From: Pseudomonadota bacterium
Lineage (GTDB): Bacteria; Desulfobacterota; Desulfobacteria; Desulfobacterales; ETH-SRB1
Length of the DNA: 5,731 nucleotides
Direction of reading: 5' to 3'
NCBI GenBank assembly: GCA_018897415.1
Contig: JAHIKR010000372.1
Span: 1-5,731 of the forward strand
Shown here: positions 1-5,731 of the stretch, piece by piece
How positions within the stretch are numbered: position 1 is the first letter of the stretch
Layout: each line of letters starts with the position of its first letter
Notes under the pieces: model-generated
Told to the model about the DNA's origin: nothing
Databases searched by the model: none
Seen by the model: only the letters and a program-made list of their open reading frames with translations
Translations under genes and position numbers: made by a program

Positions 1-85
1 AAAGTTTTCTCTAAATTCTTAATTTGACCCGAAACTTTACGCATTTCATTTACAAAATTCTCTGTATCCTCTCCCTCTTTTTTCA
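1..85. repeat. Left arm of an exact 85-bp inverted repeat (fold-back copy of serS)
   Basis: Every base from 1 to 85 is the complement of base 326 minus its position, so 1-85 equals the reverse complement of 241-325. The match fails at 86 versus 240. It starts at the window edge, so the true length may be greater. Because the partner lies inside the conserved coiled-coil coding part of serS, the 241-325 copy is the genuine one and 1-85 is the displaced antisense copy. The geometry (inverted copy of nearby sequence, short gap lost, at a contig end) is typical of multiple-displacement-amplification chimeras or assembly fold-backs. Confidence 0.97.
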
Positions 86-1349
86 AAATTTGTCTTTAGT
101 TCAAGAAGTTCTTTCATTGCGAGGTGAAACAGCGGATCTTAAAAGTTTAGTAAGTTGCGCTGTAAAACGCAGAGATACTCTTCTTGAGATAGAAGCTTTG
201 AGGCATCGACGCAATAAGGTCTCTGAACAGATAGCAATTATGAAAAAAGAGGGAGAGGATACAGAGAATTTTGTAAATGAAATGCGTAAAGTTTCGGGTC
301 AAATTAAGAATTTAGAGAAAACTTTGACCGAAATGGAAGAAAAAGTAAAAAACATCCTTATTGAACTGCCTAATATTCCCCACACATCTGTTCCTGCAGG
401 AAAAGATAGCTCTGAAAATAAAACTATAAAGATAGTTGGAAAATGTCCGGATTTTGGCTTCGAACCCAAAGCCCATTGGTTATTAGGCGAAAGCCTTGGA
501 ATTTTCGATTTTGACAGAGCTTCTAAGATTACTGGTGCGCGCTTTCCTCTATATTTGGGAGAAGGAGCAAAGTTAGAAAGAGCTTTAATTAATTTTATGC
601 TCGATGTTCATACTACAGAAAACCATTATAAGGAAATTCTTCCTCCTTTTATGGTAAATCGGAATAGTATGACAAATACCGGACAGTTGCCGAAGTTTGA
701 AGATGATCTCTTTAAGCTAAATGGCTGGGATTATTTTATGGTTCCCACCGCTGAAGTGCCGTTGACTAATATTCACCAGAATGAGATATTAGAAGAAGAT
801 AATCTGCCTATTTTATACACTGCCTACACTCCCTGTTTTCGGTCTGAGGCAGGATCTTATGGAAAGGATACAAGAGGGTTAATAAGACAGCATCAGTTTA
901 ACAAGATTGAGCTGGTCAAATTTTCAACACCCGAGAACTCATATAACGAGCTTGAGAAACTATTAAATGATGCGGAAACAATTCTTAAAAAGCTAAATCT
1001 TCCTTATCAGGTGGTTGATCTTTGTACCGGAGATCTGGGCTTTTCCGCAGCTAAGACATATGATATTGAAGTCTGGATGCCTGCCCAAGGTGTTTATAGA
1101 GAAGTTTCATCTTGCAGTAATTTTGAAAGCTTTCAGGCAAGGCGTGCAAACATCAGATTCAGGAGGAAGGGAAAAAAGGGAACCGAACTTGTCCATACAT
1201 TAAATGGATCCGGACTTGCTGTTGGGCGCACAGTTGCTGCTATACTTGAAAACTTCCAGCAGCCGGACGGGTCTGTAATAATTCCCGAAGCACTTCAACC
1301 ATATATGAAGACTTCGTCAATTCAAAAAGAGTTTAGCCATGAAACTTGA
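84..1349 (+). CDS. serS: Seryl-tRNA synthetase, 5' end missing (fold-back joint)
   Basis: Cytoplasmic class II aminoacyl-tRNA synthetase that charges tRNA-Ser (and tRNA-Sec) with serine using ATP. The N-terminal half (about 100-370) encodes the charged antiparallel coiled-coil arm that grips the tRNA long variable arm. It is followed by the GIFDFDRASKITGARF segment, the serine-binding TAEVPLTN loop (about 747-770), motif 2 FRSEAGSYGKDTRGLIRQHQF (about 838-900) and motif 3 GSGLAVGRT (about 1207-1233). All hallmark residues are present and the frame is continuous. The reading frame is open from a TTG at 24, but positions 1-85 are an antisense copy of this gene's own bases 241-325, so the first 20 predicted residues are spurious. 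Homologous SerRS sequence resumes at QNLSLVQEVLSLRG (from 84), so roughly 10 native residues including the start codon are missing. From 84 the product is 421 residues, matching the usual 420-430 once the lost residues are added. Its stop overlaps thrC. Confidence 0.97.
   Translation, partial: QNLSLVQEVLSLRGETADLKSLVSCAVKRRDTLLEIEALRHRRNKVSEQIAIMKKEGEDTENFVNEMRKVSGQIKNLEKTLTEMEEKVKNILIELPNIPHTSVPAGKDSSENKTIKIVGKCPDFGFEPKAHWLLGESLGIFDFDRASKITGARFPLYLGEGAKLERALINFMLDVHTTENHYKEILPPFMVNRNSMTNTGQLPKFEDDLFKLNGWDYFMVPTAEVPLTNIHQNEILEEDNLPILYTAYTPCFRSEAGSYGKDTRGLIRQHQFNKIELVKFSTPENSYNELEKLLNDAETILKKLNLPYQVVDLCTGDLGFSAAKTYDIEVWMPAQGVYREVSSCSNFESFQARRANIRFRRKGKKGTELVHTLNGSGLAVGRTVAAILENFQQPDGSVIIPEALQPYMKTSSIQKEFSHET
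241..325. repeat. Right arm (genuine copy) of the 85-bp inverted repeat
   Basis: This is the partner of 1-85, with 155 bases between the arms. It encodes the charged heptad-like part of the SerRS coiled coil (KKEGEDTENFVNEMRKVSG and following), in frame with the rest of the gene, which identifies it as the original copy. Confidence 0.97.
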
Positions 1350-2856
1350 AAATTTTCCAGAAGATATCCAGCCATATCTAATTCCCGACATAATTTCCGA
1401 TCAGGAAGGGAGGCTTATATATCGCTGTTTGGGTTGCGGGCTGGAATATGGTATTGAGAAATTGCTATACACATGTCCAAAATGCGGACAGGTATTGCTT
1501 ATTTATGATACAAATTTTGACAGGCTTAAAAAAATTCCAGGAGAATTATGGCGCAGGATTTTTGATTATCGAAAGATGCTCAAAATTTCCGCCCTAAAAG
1601 GAATTTATTTATACCATGAATTTATTGGTCCGGTTATACCTCTAAATTCCATTGTTTATCTGGGGGAAGGGCATACGCCTATTGTTGAAGCAAATTCTTT
1701 TTTGCAGAAAAAGGCTGGAATTAGGTTTTACTTTAAAAACGATGGCCAGAATCCAAGCGCATCTTTTAAAGACAGGGGAATGGCAAGCGCTTTTAGTTAT
1801 ATACAGTTTATGGTCAGCAAAGGATATATTCCTTCTGATGTGCTGGCAATATGCGCTTCTACAGGAGATACTTCCGCGTCTGCAGCATTATATGCATCTT
1901 ATCTTAAGCCCCATATAAAATCTGCGGTACTTCTTCCCCATAAAAAAGTAACTCCGCAGCAGCTATCACAGCCTTTGGGAAGCGGGGCATCGGTGTTTGA
2001 AATTCCAGGTGTGTTTGACGACTGCATGAAGGTTGTTGAAGCTTTGTCAGAGAGATATAATGTGGCTCTATTAAACTCCAAAAATGCCTGGAGGATACTT
2101 GGCCAGGAATCATATTCATATGAGATCGCCCAGGATTTTGAATATGATATGAACGACAAGGTCGTAATATTACCTATCGGCAATGCAGGCAATATTACAG
2201 CAGTTATGAGCGGATTTTTAAAGTTTTATGAAACAGGAATTATAAAGACACTGCCAAAAATAATTGGTGTGCAGTCAAAGCATGCCAACCCTGTTTACAG
2301 ATATTATTTGGAGCCTAATGCGGAAAAACGGAAATTTGTTCCTGTAACAGTAAAGCCCAGTGTGGCTCAGGCAGCTATGATCGGCAACCCGGTATCAATG
2401 CCCAGGGTAATTCATCTGGTTGACATTTATAACAGCATATCTGACAGACAGAAGGTCTTTTTTGTTGAGGTGCCTGAGCAGGACATCATGGACTGGGAAC
2501 TTTTAGCAAACCGTAACGGACACATTGCATGTACTCATGGCGGCGAATCTCTGGCAGCCCTTGTCTCAGCATATCAACAAGGAATTATTGAAAAAAATGA
2601 CGTTGCCATAGTTGATTCAACCGCTCATGCACTAAAATTTTCGGGTTTCCAGGAGATGTATTTTGAAAACAGCTTTCCGGAAGAATATGAAATTTCTCCA
2701 AACCCGGATCTAATTAATTCCCCTGTTTTTATCCGGCCAAAAGACCTTGAAAAGGTTCCTGCGCCAGGCAAGCCGTTAACTGGAGAAGATTTTAAAAGGT
2801 TTGTCGAACGCACATCAGAAGAAATTGCAAAGACTTTGGATCTGAAAAAGGTATAG
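1339..2856 (+). CDS. thrC: Threonine synthase (PLP-dependent, with N-terminal zinc ribbon)
   Basis: Last step of threonine biosynthesis: PLP-dependent conversion of O-phosphohomoserine to threonine and phosphate, in the cytoplasm. The 505-residue product opens with a four-cysteine zinc ribbon (C30-x2-C33 and C46-x2-C49). The fold-type II PLP domain follows: NPSASFKDRG with the Schiff-base lysine at K144, the ASTGDTSAS loop (173-181), a P-x-K-x-V-T/S-P-Q-Q stretch near 200-208, NSKNAWRILGQES (246-258) and the glycine-rich phosphate-cradle GNAGNIT (281-287). CTHGGES and DSTAHALKF near the C-terminus correspond to conserved late motifs. ATG at 1339 is preceded by AGAG at 1328-1331 and overlaps the serS stop by 11 bases, which suggests translational coupling. 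Related PLP enzymes (cysteate synthase, threonine dehydratase) are possible alternatives, but the GDTSAS and GNAGNIT pattern and the length favour threonine synthase. The protein looks complete. Confidence 0.92.
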   Translation: MKLENFPEDIQPYLIPDIISDQEGRLIYRCLGCGLEYGIEKLLYTCPKCGQVLLIYDTNFDRLKKIPGELWRRIFDYRKMLKISALKGIYLYHEFIGPVIPLNSIVYLGEGHTPIVEANSFLQKKAGIRFYFKNDGQNPSASFKDRGMASAFSYIQFMVSKGYIPSDVLAICASTGDTSASAALYASYLKPHIKSAVLLPHKKVTPQQLSQPLGSGASVFEIPGVFDDCMKVVEALSERYNVALLNSKNAWRILGQESYSYEIAQDFEYDMNDKVVILPIGNAGNITAVMSGFLKFYETGIIKTLPKIIGVQSKHANPVYRYYLEPNAEKRKFVPVTVKPSVAQAAMIGNPVSMPRVIHLVDIYNSISDRQKVFFVEVPEQDIMDWELLANRNGHIACTHGGESLAALVSAYQQGIIEKNDVAIVDSTAHALKFSGFQEMYFENSFPEEYEISPNPDLINSPVFIRPKDLEKVPAPGKPLTGEDFKRFVERTSEEIAKTLDLKKV

Positions 2857-2867
2857 CCGTTCACGGC
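2856..2867. other. Small perfect hairpin at the thrC stop codon
   Basis: GCCGT-TC-ACGGC starts at the last base of the thrC TAG stop. The stem is five base pairs (four if a tetraloop forms). No T-run follows, so it is not a convincing intrinsic terminator. Transcription probably continues into the LysM gene. Confidence 0.35.
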
Positions 2868-2869
2868 TT

Positions 2870-3004
2870 GAAACTTGAAAGTGGAAAGTAGAAATTTGAT
2901 AGAGATTAAAGTAGAAAGTAGAAACTGGAAATTGGGAAGAACAGTACAAAAGCATGAGGGCCAAATTTCCAATTTCTATTTTCCAATTTCTATTTTTCTA
3001 TTTT
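2870..3004. repeat. Palindromic element made of 7-bp tandem repeats (GAAANTN / reverse complement)
   Basis: Four consecutive heptamers of the form GAAANTN start at 2870, 2877, 2884 and 2891. After a 9-base interruption, four more start at 2907 (first base T instead of G), 2914, 2921 and 2928. Complementary heptamers (CAATTTC, TATTTTC) follow at 2970, 2977, 2984 and 2991, with a related CTATTTT at 2998. The inner arms 2908-2936 and 2961-2989 pair over 29 positions with 24 Watson-Crick pairs, one G-T pair and four mismatches, around a 24-base loop (2937-2960). The element overlaps the 5' part of the LysM reading frame. It resembles dispersed intergenic heptanucleotide repeats known from some bacteria, but I cannot test how many copies this genome holds. 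Confidence 0.8.
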
Positions 3005-4707
3005 TAATAATATTTACCATAAACCCCCTTTATGATGTAAACGCAGCTTTTTTATATAAAAGCTATGTGGTTAGGAAAGACAAAGGGCGAGATATTTTGT
3101 GCGATCCTTATATCGTTCAAAAAAATGATTGGTTAATTAAACTTTTCAAGCAGAGAGGTGAAATTTCACAAAAGGATTTCCCTGAATTTTTAAGCATATT
3201 TAAACGTATTAATCCACATATTCGTAACGCAAATAAAATTCTACCTGATCAGCATATTTTTATCCCCTTAAAAATATTGAGTAAAGATTCCATGCTTGGC
3301 CAATCTTCCGGAATTGTGACCATTCCATTTGTAACCATTTCAAATATACCTGAGATTCTTAAAAACCATTCAACTGCATATACGGTAAAACAAGGAGATT
3401 GTTTATCACGGCTAATTGTACAAGGTTACCGCACAGATGAGGCAACAACAGAATTATATAGGGAAGGATTGAAGTTGTTCAGGCTGATCAATCCAGGAAT
3501 TGTTGACCCTGATCTTATTCACGCTGGTCAAAAAATATATATTCCAACTCCTTTAATTCGAAACCAGCTCTGGTATAAAGCCCTTTTTGATACTTCCGGC
3601 AATATTGTAGAGGAAATTGTGCTGGACGATATAGTTGCTTCCCGCTCAAGAGATACAGCAGCAGTTGCACCATCTCCTCTTAAGCAACTATCCTATGCGC
3701 TGGACGCAAGACTCCTGAATAAAGGCATATACTACTTTCCAATGCAGGGAGAAGAGGATTTCGGCTTAGATCTTTCTAAGTTTCCTGTTATAGAGCTTAA
3801 AAATCAAAGCAGAATAATTTTTCAGGAAGATGATATACAAAAATATGCTTTGAATGCGGTAAAGTCATTTTGGAAGAATGTAATAATTCTTCCAATTTCT
3901 CAGAAATCATCTTCAGACCAACTATTTGATTCGGTCTTTAATTCGGTCTTCAAAGATAATATAAAAAACAAATTGACGTTATCATATAAGGGCGTAGATC
4001 TGAATATCGCTGCAAAGTGGATAATTGAGAAGCAATTGGGCGATGAAAATAGAGCACACACTGTTTGTATAAATTTTATTGAAAATCCGGATGAACGCAT
4101 CCCTGATTCAATTTGCCGATATCTTGAATCTCAGGGCATAATTGTTAAAGATATAATCAAAGACGGAAAGGTTACACATCATGATAAAAAAGAGGTTCAA
4201 CACGTTAAATCCGGTGAAAATGTAATTTTTATCAAAGACAGGGAAAGAAAAATCATTGTTAATGATTTGCTTAAAGCAATGGGTTACAGATATGAGCAGA
4301 ATATCAACATTACATTTCCATACGAGGGGCTTCAAGTTGAAGCCTTATCAAATCTCATATCGTTAAAAGAAGATACTCCACTGATTGTTGACTTCGGGAA
4401 TATTTATGGTGAGGCAATAATTGCTATTAAAAAGGCAGGCATGGAGGTCATCCAGATAGATACAGGGGATAATATAAATACTACTATACTAAAAATTCTT
4501 AAAGGTATTGGGCTTGATTACACAATCGACCCAATGTTTTTTGTTGCGAAAAGGCCTGAAAAATATAATACTTCGTTAACCATACCGGGATTTCTGGTTG
4601 CAGATGTTGAGGGCCGTAACATACTTATATCGACAGCTCCTTTACATAACGAGCTGATTCAATTTTTAAGGGGTAGAGATTTAAAAGTCATTATAATTAC
4701 TTCGTAA
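2875..4707 (+). CDS. Secreted protein with two LysM-like repeats and an uncharacterised C-terminal half
   Basis: Probable periplasmic peptidoglycan-associated protein; its function is not known to me. The longest frame, from TTG at 2875, gives 610 residues. TTG at 2896 or 2932 are equally possible starts and there is no in-frame ATG near the 5' end. TTG 2932 would give a compact signal peptide. Residues 34-52 (numbered from 2875) form a hydrophobic core, followed by a signal-peptidase-like site at VNAA (55-58). LysM-like repeat 1 spans about 79-132 (YIVQKNDWL to IFIPL) and repeat 2 about 169-225 (YTVKQGDCLSRL to IYIPTP). Both have long inserts between the first strand and the RINP/LINP helix. 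Residues 230-610 alternate predicted strands and helices (for example LIVDFGNIYGEAIIAIKKAG and NILISTAPLHNELIQFLRG), with no catalytic motif I can name. The N-terminal KVESRN peptide occurs twice because the coding start lies inside the 7-bp repeat element. A TPR lipoprotein lies downstream. Confidence 0.82.
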   Translation: MKVESRNLIEIKVESRNWKLGRTVQKHEGQISNFYFPISIFLFLIIFTINPLYDVNAAFLYKSYVVRKDKGRDILCDPYIVQKNDWLIKLFKQRGEISQKDFPEFLSIFKRINPHIRNANKILPDQHIFIPLKILSKDSMLGQSSGIVTIPFVTISNIPEILKNHSTAYTVKQGDCLSRLIVQGYRTDEATTELYREGLKLFRLINPGIVDPDLIHAGQKIYIPTPLIRNQLWYKALFDTSGNIVEEIVLDDIVASRSRDTAAVAPSPLKQLSYALDARLLNKGIYYFPMQGEEDFGLDLSKFPVIELKNQSRIIFQEDDIQKYALNAVKSFWKNVIILPISQKSSSDQLFDSVFNSVFKDNIKNKLTLSYKGVDLNIAAKWIIEKQLGDENRAHTVCINFIENPDERIPDSICRYLESQGIIVKDIIKDGKVTHHDKKEVQHVKSGENVIFIKDRERKIIVNDLLKAMGYRYEQNINITFPYEGLQVEALSNLISLKEDTPLIVDFGNIYGEAIIAIKKAGMEVIQIDTGDNINTTILKILKGIGLDYTIDPMFFVAKRPEKYNTSLTIPGFLVADVEGRNILISTAPLHNELIQFLRGRDLKVIIITS

Positions 4708-4718
4708 CTATTCAGGTT

Positions 4719-4800
4719 GGTTAGGCTGAAGACTGAAGACTTTTAGGGATAAGGCTCAGGAATCATCTGTTTCCTTCAGCCTTCAGCCTTCAGTCTAACC
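4719..4800. repeat. Second palindromic 7-bp-repeat element (CTGAAGR / CTTCAGY)
   Basis: This element fills most of the 118-base gap between the LysM and TPR genes. The left arm has GGTTAG plus heptamers CTGAAGA at 4726 and 4733. The right arm has heptamers CTTCAGY at 4774, 4781 and 4788, then CTAACC. Arms 4719-4741 and 4778-4800 pair over 23 positions with 20 Watson-Crick pairs, one G-T pair and two A-C mismatches, leaving a 36-base loop. An alternative inner hairpin pairs 4751-4762 with 4771-4783, so two mutually exclusive folds exist. It shares the 7-bp period and palindromic layout of the element at 2870-3004 but not its sequence. Confidence 0.8.
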
Positions 4801-4812
4801 ACCTTTTATTTT
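4719..4812 (+). terminator. Possible weak terminator or attenuator hairpin before the TPR gene
   Basis: The 23-position imperfect stem ending at 4800 is followed after three bases by the T-rich stretch TTTTATTTT (4804-4812), the arrangement of an intrinsic terminator. The long loop and mismatches weaken it, and the downstream ribosome binding site begins immediately after the T-rich stretch. It may therefore only modulate read-through or protect the 3' end of the upstream message. Confidence 0.35.
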
Positions 4813-4816
4813 GGAG
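4813..4816 (+). promoter_or_regulatory. Ribosome binding site GGAG of the TPR gene
   Basis: GGAG lies nine bases before the ATG at 4826 and supports that start. It is 12 bases past the right arm of the preceding palindrome, so folding of the leader could affect access to it. Confidence 0.65.
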
Positions 4817-4825
4817 TAGAAAAGC

Positions 4826-5590
4826 ATGAAAACAAATCGTTTTGTTTTAAGTTTATACTTGGTTTTAATTTTTTGTATAGCTTCTTGCGCTGCGAACATT
4901 GAAGTGCGAAAAAAACAGGGGGAAGCGTCAAGAAACCTCGGTGAAGCATACATGCAGCAAGGGGATTTTTCTTCAGCGCTGGGGGAATTTCTAAAAGCAG
5001 AAAAAATATACTCCAAAGATCCATATCTTCAAAATGACCTTGGTCTCGCATACATGGCCAAAGATCGGCTGGACCTCGCTATAACACACTTTAAGAACGC
5101 AGTGAAATTAAAGCCGGATTACGCTCCGGCCAGAAATAATCTGGGGACCGCCTATCTTGCCAAAAGAGAATGGGATGTGGCGATTGCCTGTTTTAAGGAA
5201 ATTGTTGATGATATCTTATATGCTACACCCCAAAATCCTCTAACAAACCTGGGGTGGGCATATTACAATAAGCAGGAATACGAGGTTGCAGAAAAATATT
5301 ATATCGATGCCCTTAAGCTGGAACCAAATTTTATTATTGCCCTGCGGGGTCTTGGCCGAACTTATATGGCAATGGAAAAAGCAGCGGATGCAGTTGCAAT
5401 TCTTGAAAAAGCAGTGAAAAATTATCCGCGTTCCGCTGCATCCTATTTTTATCTGGCAAGGGCATACAGTTTGTCAGGCGAATATAAAAAGGCAATCAAA
5501 GCTTATAATAAGGTCATTGAACTTGCACCTGACAGCGCTATTGCGATCGAATCCCAGAAAGAGGCAGAAAAGATAAAAAATTTACAGTAA
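4826..5590 (+). CDS. TPR-repeat outer-membrane-type lipoprotein (PilF/PilW-like)
   Basis: A 254-residue lipoprotein made almost entirely of tetratricopeptide repeats, which act as protein-protein scaffolds. The N-terminus has a basic MKTNR, a hydrophobic core and the lipobox I-A-S-C with the lipidated cysteine at C21. Alanine at +2 rather than aspartate predicts outer-membrane sorting. Six TPR units follow at about 33-66, 67-100, 101-135, 137-170, 171-204 and 205-238, each with the L-G-x-A-Y and A-x-x-x-F/Y-x-x-A-L/V pattern. The size and layout match PilF/PilW-type pilotins, which help assemble the type IV pilus secretin, but the window contains no other pilus gene, so the link is only by resemblance. 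A good GGAG precedes the ATG. It follows the LysM gene by 118 bases on the same strand, consistent with a shared cell-envelope role. Confidence 0.9.
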   Translation: MKTNRFVLSLYLVLIFCIASCAANIEVRKKQGEASRNLGEAYMQQGDFSSALGEFLKAEKIYSKDPYLQNDLGLAYMAKDRLDLAITHFKNAVKLKPDYAPARNNLGTAYLAKREWDVAIACFKEIVDDILYATPQNPLTNLGWAYYNKQEYEVAEKYYIDALKLEPNFIIALRGLGRTYMAMEKAADAVAILEKAVKNYPRSAASYFYLARAYSLSGEYKKAIKAYNKVIELAPDSAIAIESQKEAEKIKNLQ

Positions 5591-5689
5591 AAAATACATA
5601 CATCATTTACTCAAGTTTCGCACCCACTCTATGCAACAAAAGCTTTAAAGGCCAGGTATTAGATAGTTTTTTTAAAAGAGCAAAATAAT
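5591..5689. other. Spacer between TPR gene and the right-edge gene
   Basis: About 100 AT-rich bases. I see an 8-base palindrome AAAGCTTT near 5638-5646 and a T-run at 5667-5673, but no stem next to the T-run and no convincing promoter pair. There are no 7-bp tandem repeats here, unlike the two upstream spacers. Confidence 0.4.
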
Positions 5690-5731
5690 ATGATTGATAT
5701 TCTAAACCACTATACCTTGGGATTTGACCAG
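5690..5731 (+). CDS. Start of an unidentified gene, cut by the window edge
   Basis: ATG at 5690 opens a frame of 14 codons (MIDILNHYTLGFDQ) that is still open at the last base. An in-frame stop at 5660-5662 lies upstream. AAAAGAG (5674-5680) ends nine bases before the ATG and could serve as the ribosome binding site. The fragment is too short to identify. It would be the next same-strand gene after the TPR lipoprotein. Confidence 0.45.
   Translation, partial: MIDILNHYTLGFDQ

Noticed and set aside
1..325. Terminal inverted repeat of a transposon or invertible promoter switch
   Set aside because: One arm is coding sequence of serS, there is no transposase or recombinase, and perfect identity at the edge fits a chimera better.
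1015..1203. Alternative-frame 62-residue open frame within serS
   Set aside because: It lies wholly inside conserved serS motifs in another frame and has no separate support.
1899..2192. Minus-strand open frames opposite thrC
   Set aside because: They overlap a well-supported enzyme, lack recognisable domains and have no good start context; they are antisense shadows.
2625..2972. Minus-strand 115-residue open frame spanning the thrC end and the repeat element
   Set aside because: Its sequence is the reverse of thrC codons and repeat arms, with no independent evidence of coding.
2870..3004. CRISPR array
   Set aside because: The repeat unit is 7 bp, directly tandem and without spacers, so it does not fit a CRISPR array.
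4795..5051. Minus-strand open frames opposite the TPR gene start
   Set aside because: They lie over the lipobox and first TPRs of a clear gene on the + strand and show no family resemblance.
5638..5673. Intrinsic terminator after the TPR gene
   Set aside because: The AAAGCTTT palindrome is AT-rich and 20 bases from the T-run, so no stable stem abuts the T-run.

Overview
This is an AT-rich bacterial window, coding almost entirely on the + strand. It holds four substantial genes plus the first codons of a fifth. In order they are: seryl-tRNA synthetase (serS, 5' end missing), threonine synthase (thrC), a secreted protein with two LysM-like repeats and a C-terminal half I do not recognise, a six-TPR outer-membrane-type lipoprotein, and a short N-terminal fragment of another gene running off the right edge. 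The TPR lipoprotein with a Lol-type lipobox and the periplasmic LysM protein point to a Gram-negative (diderm) cell. A Desulfobacterota-like bacterium is my best guess, from the general feel of the proteins and the short-tandem-repeat spacers. The window contains no taxonomic marker that settles this.

Left edge: positions 1-85 are an exact reverse complement of positions 241-325 inside serS. The first 85 bases are therefore a fold-back copy of the serS coiled-coil region joined to the gene shortly after its true start. This looks like an amplification or assembly chimera at a contig end rather than biology. It removes about 10 N-terminal residues of SerRS and creates a false TTG start at 24. 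From about position 84 onward SerRS is intact, with motifs 2 and 3 and the serine-binding loop.

Centre: thrC overlaps the end of serS by 11 bases, so the two are probably co-transcribed and translationally coupled. Between thrC and the LysM gene, and again between the LysM gene and the TPR gene, lie two small palindromic elements. Their arms are built from short tandem repeats with a strict 7-bp period (GAAANTN-type at 2870-3004, CTGAAGR/CTTCAGY-type at 4719-4800). The first element runs into the reading frame of the LysM protein: its purine-rich arm gives a repeated KVESRN peptide and its T-rich arm encodes the hydrophobic core of the signal sequence. This is the most interesting biological observation here.

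Right part: the LysM protein and the TPR lipoprotein are adjacent, same-strand cell-envelope genes separated by the second hairpin element, which ends just before the TPR gene's ribosome binding site. I see no RNA genes, CRISPR arrays, transposases or phage genes, and no clear evidence of a new defence or mobile system.
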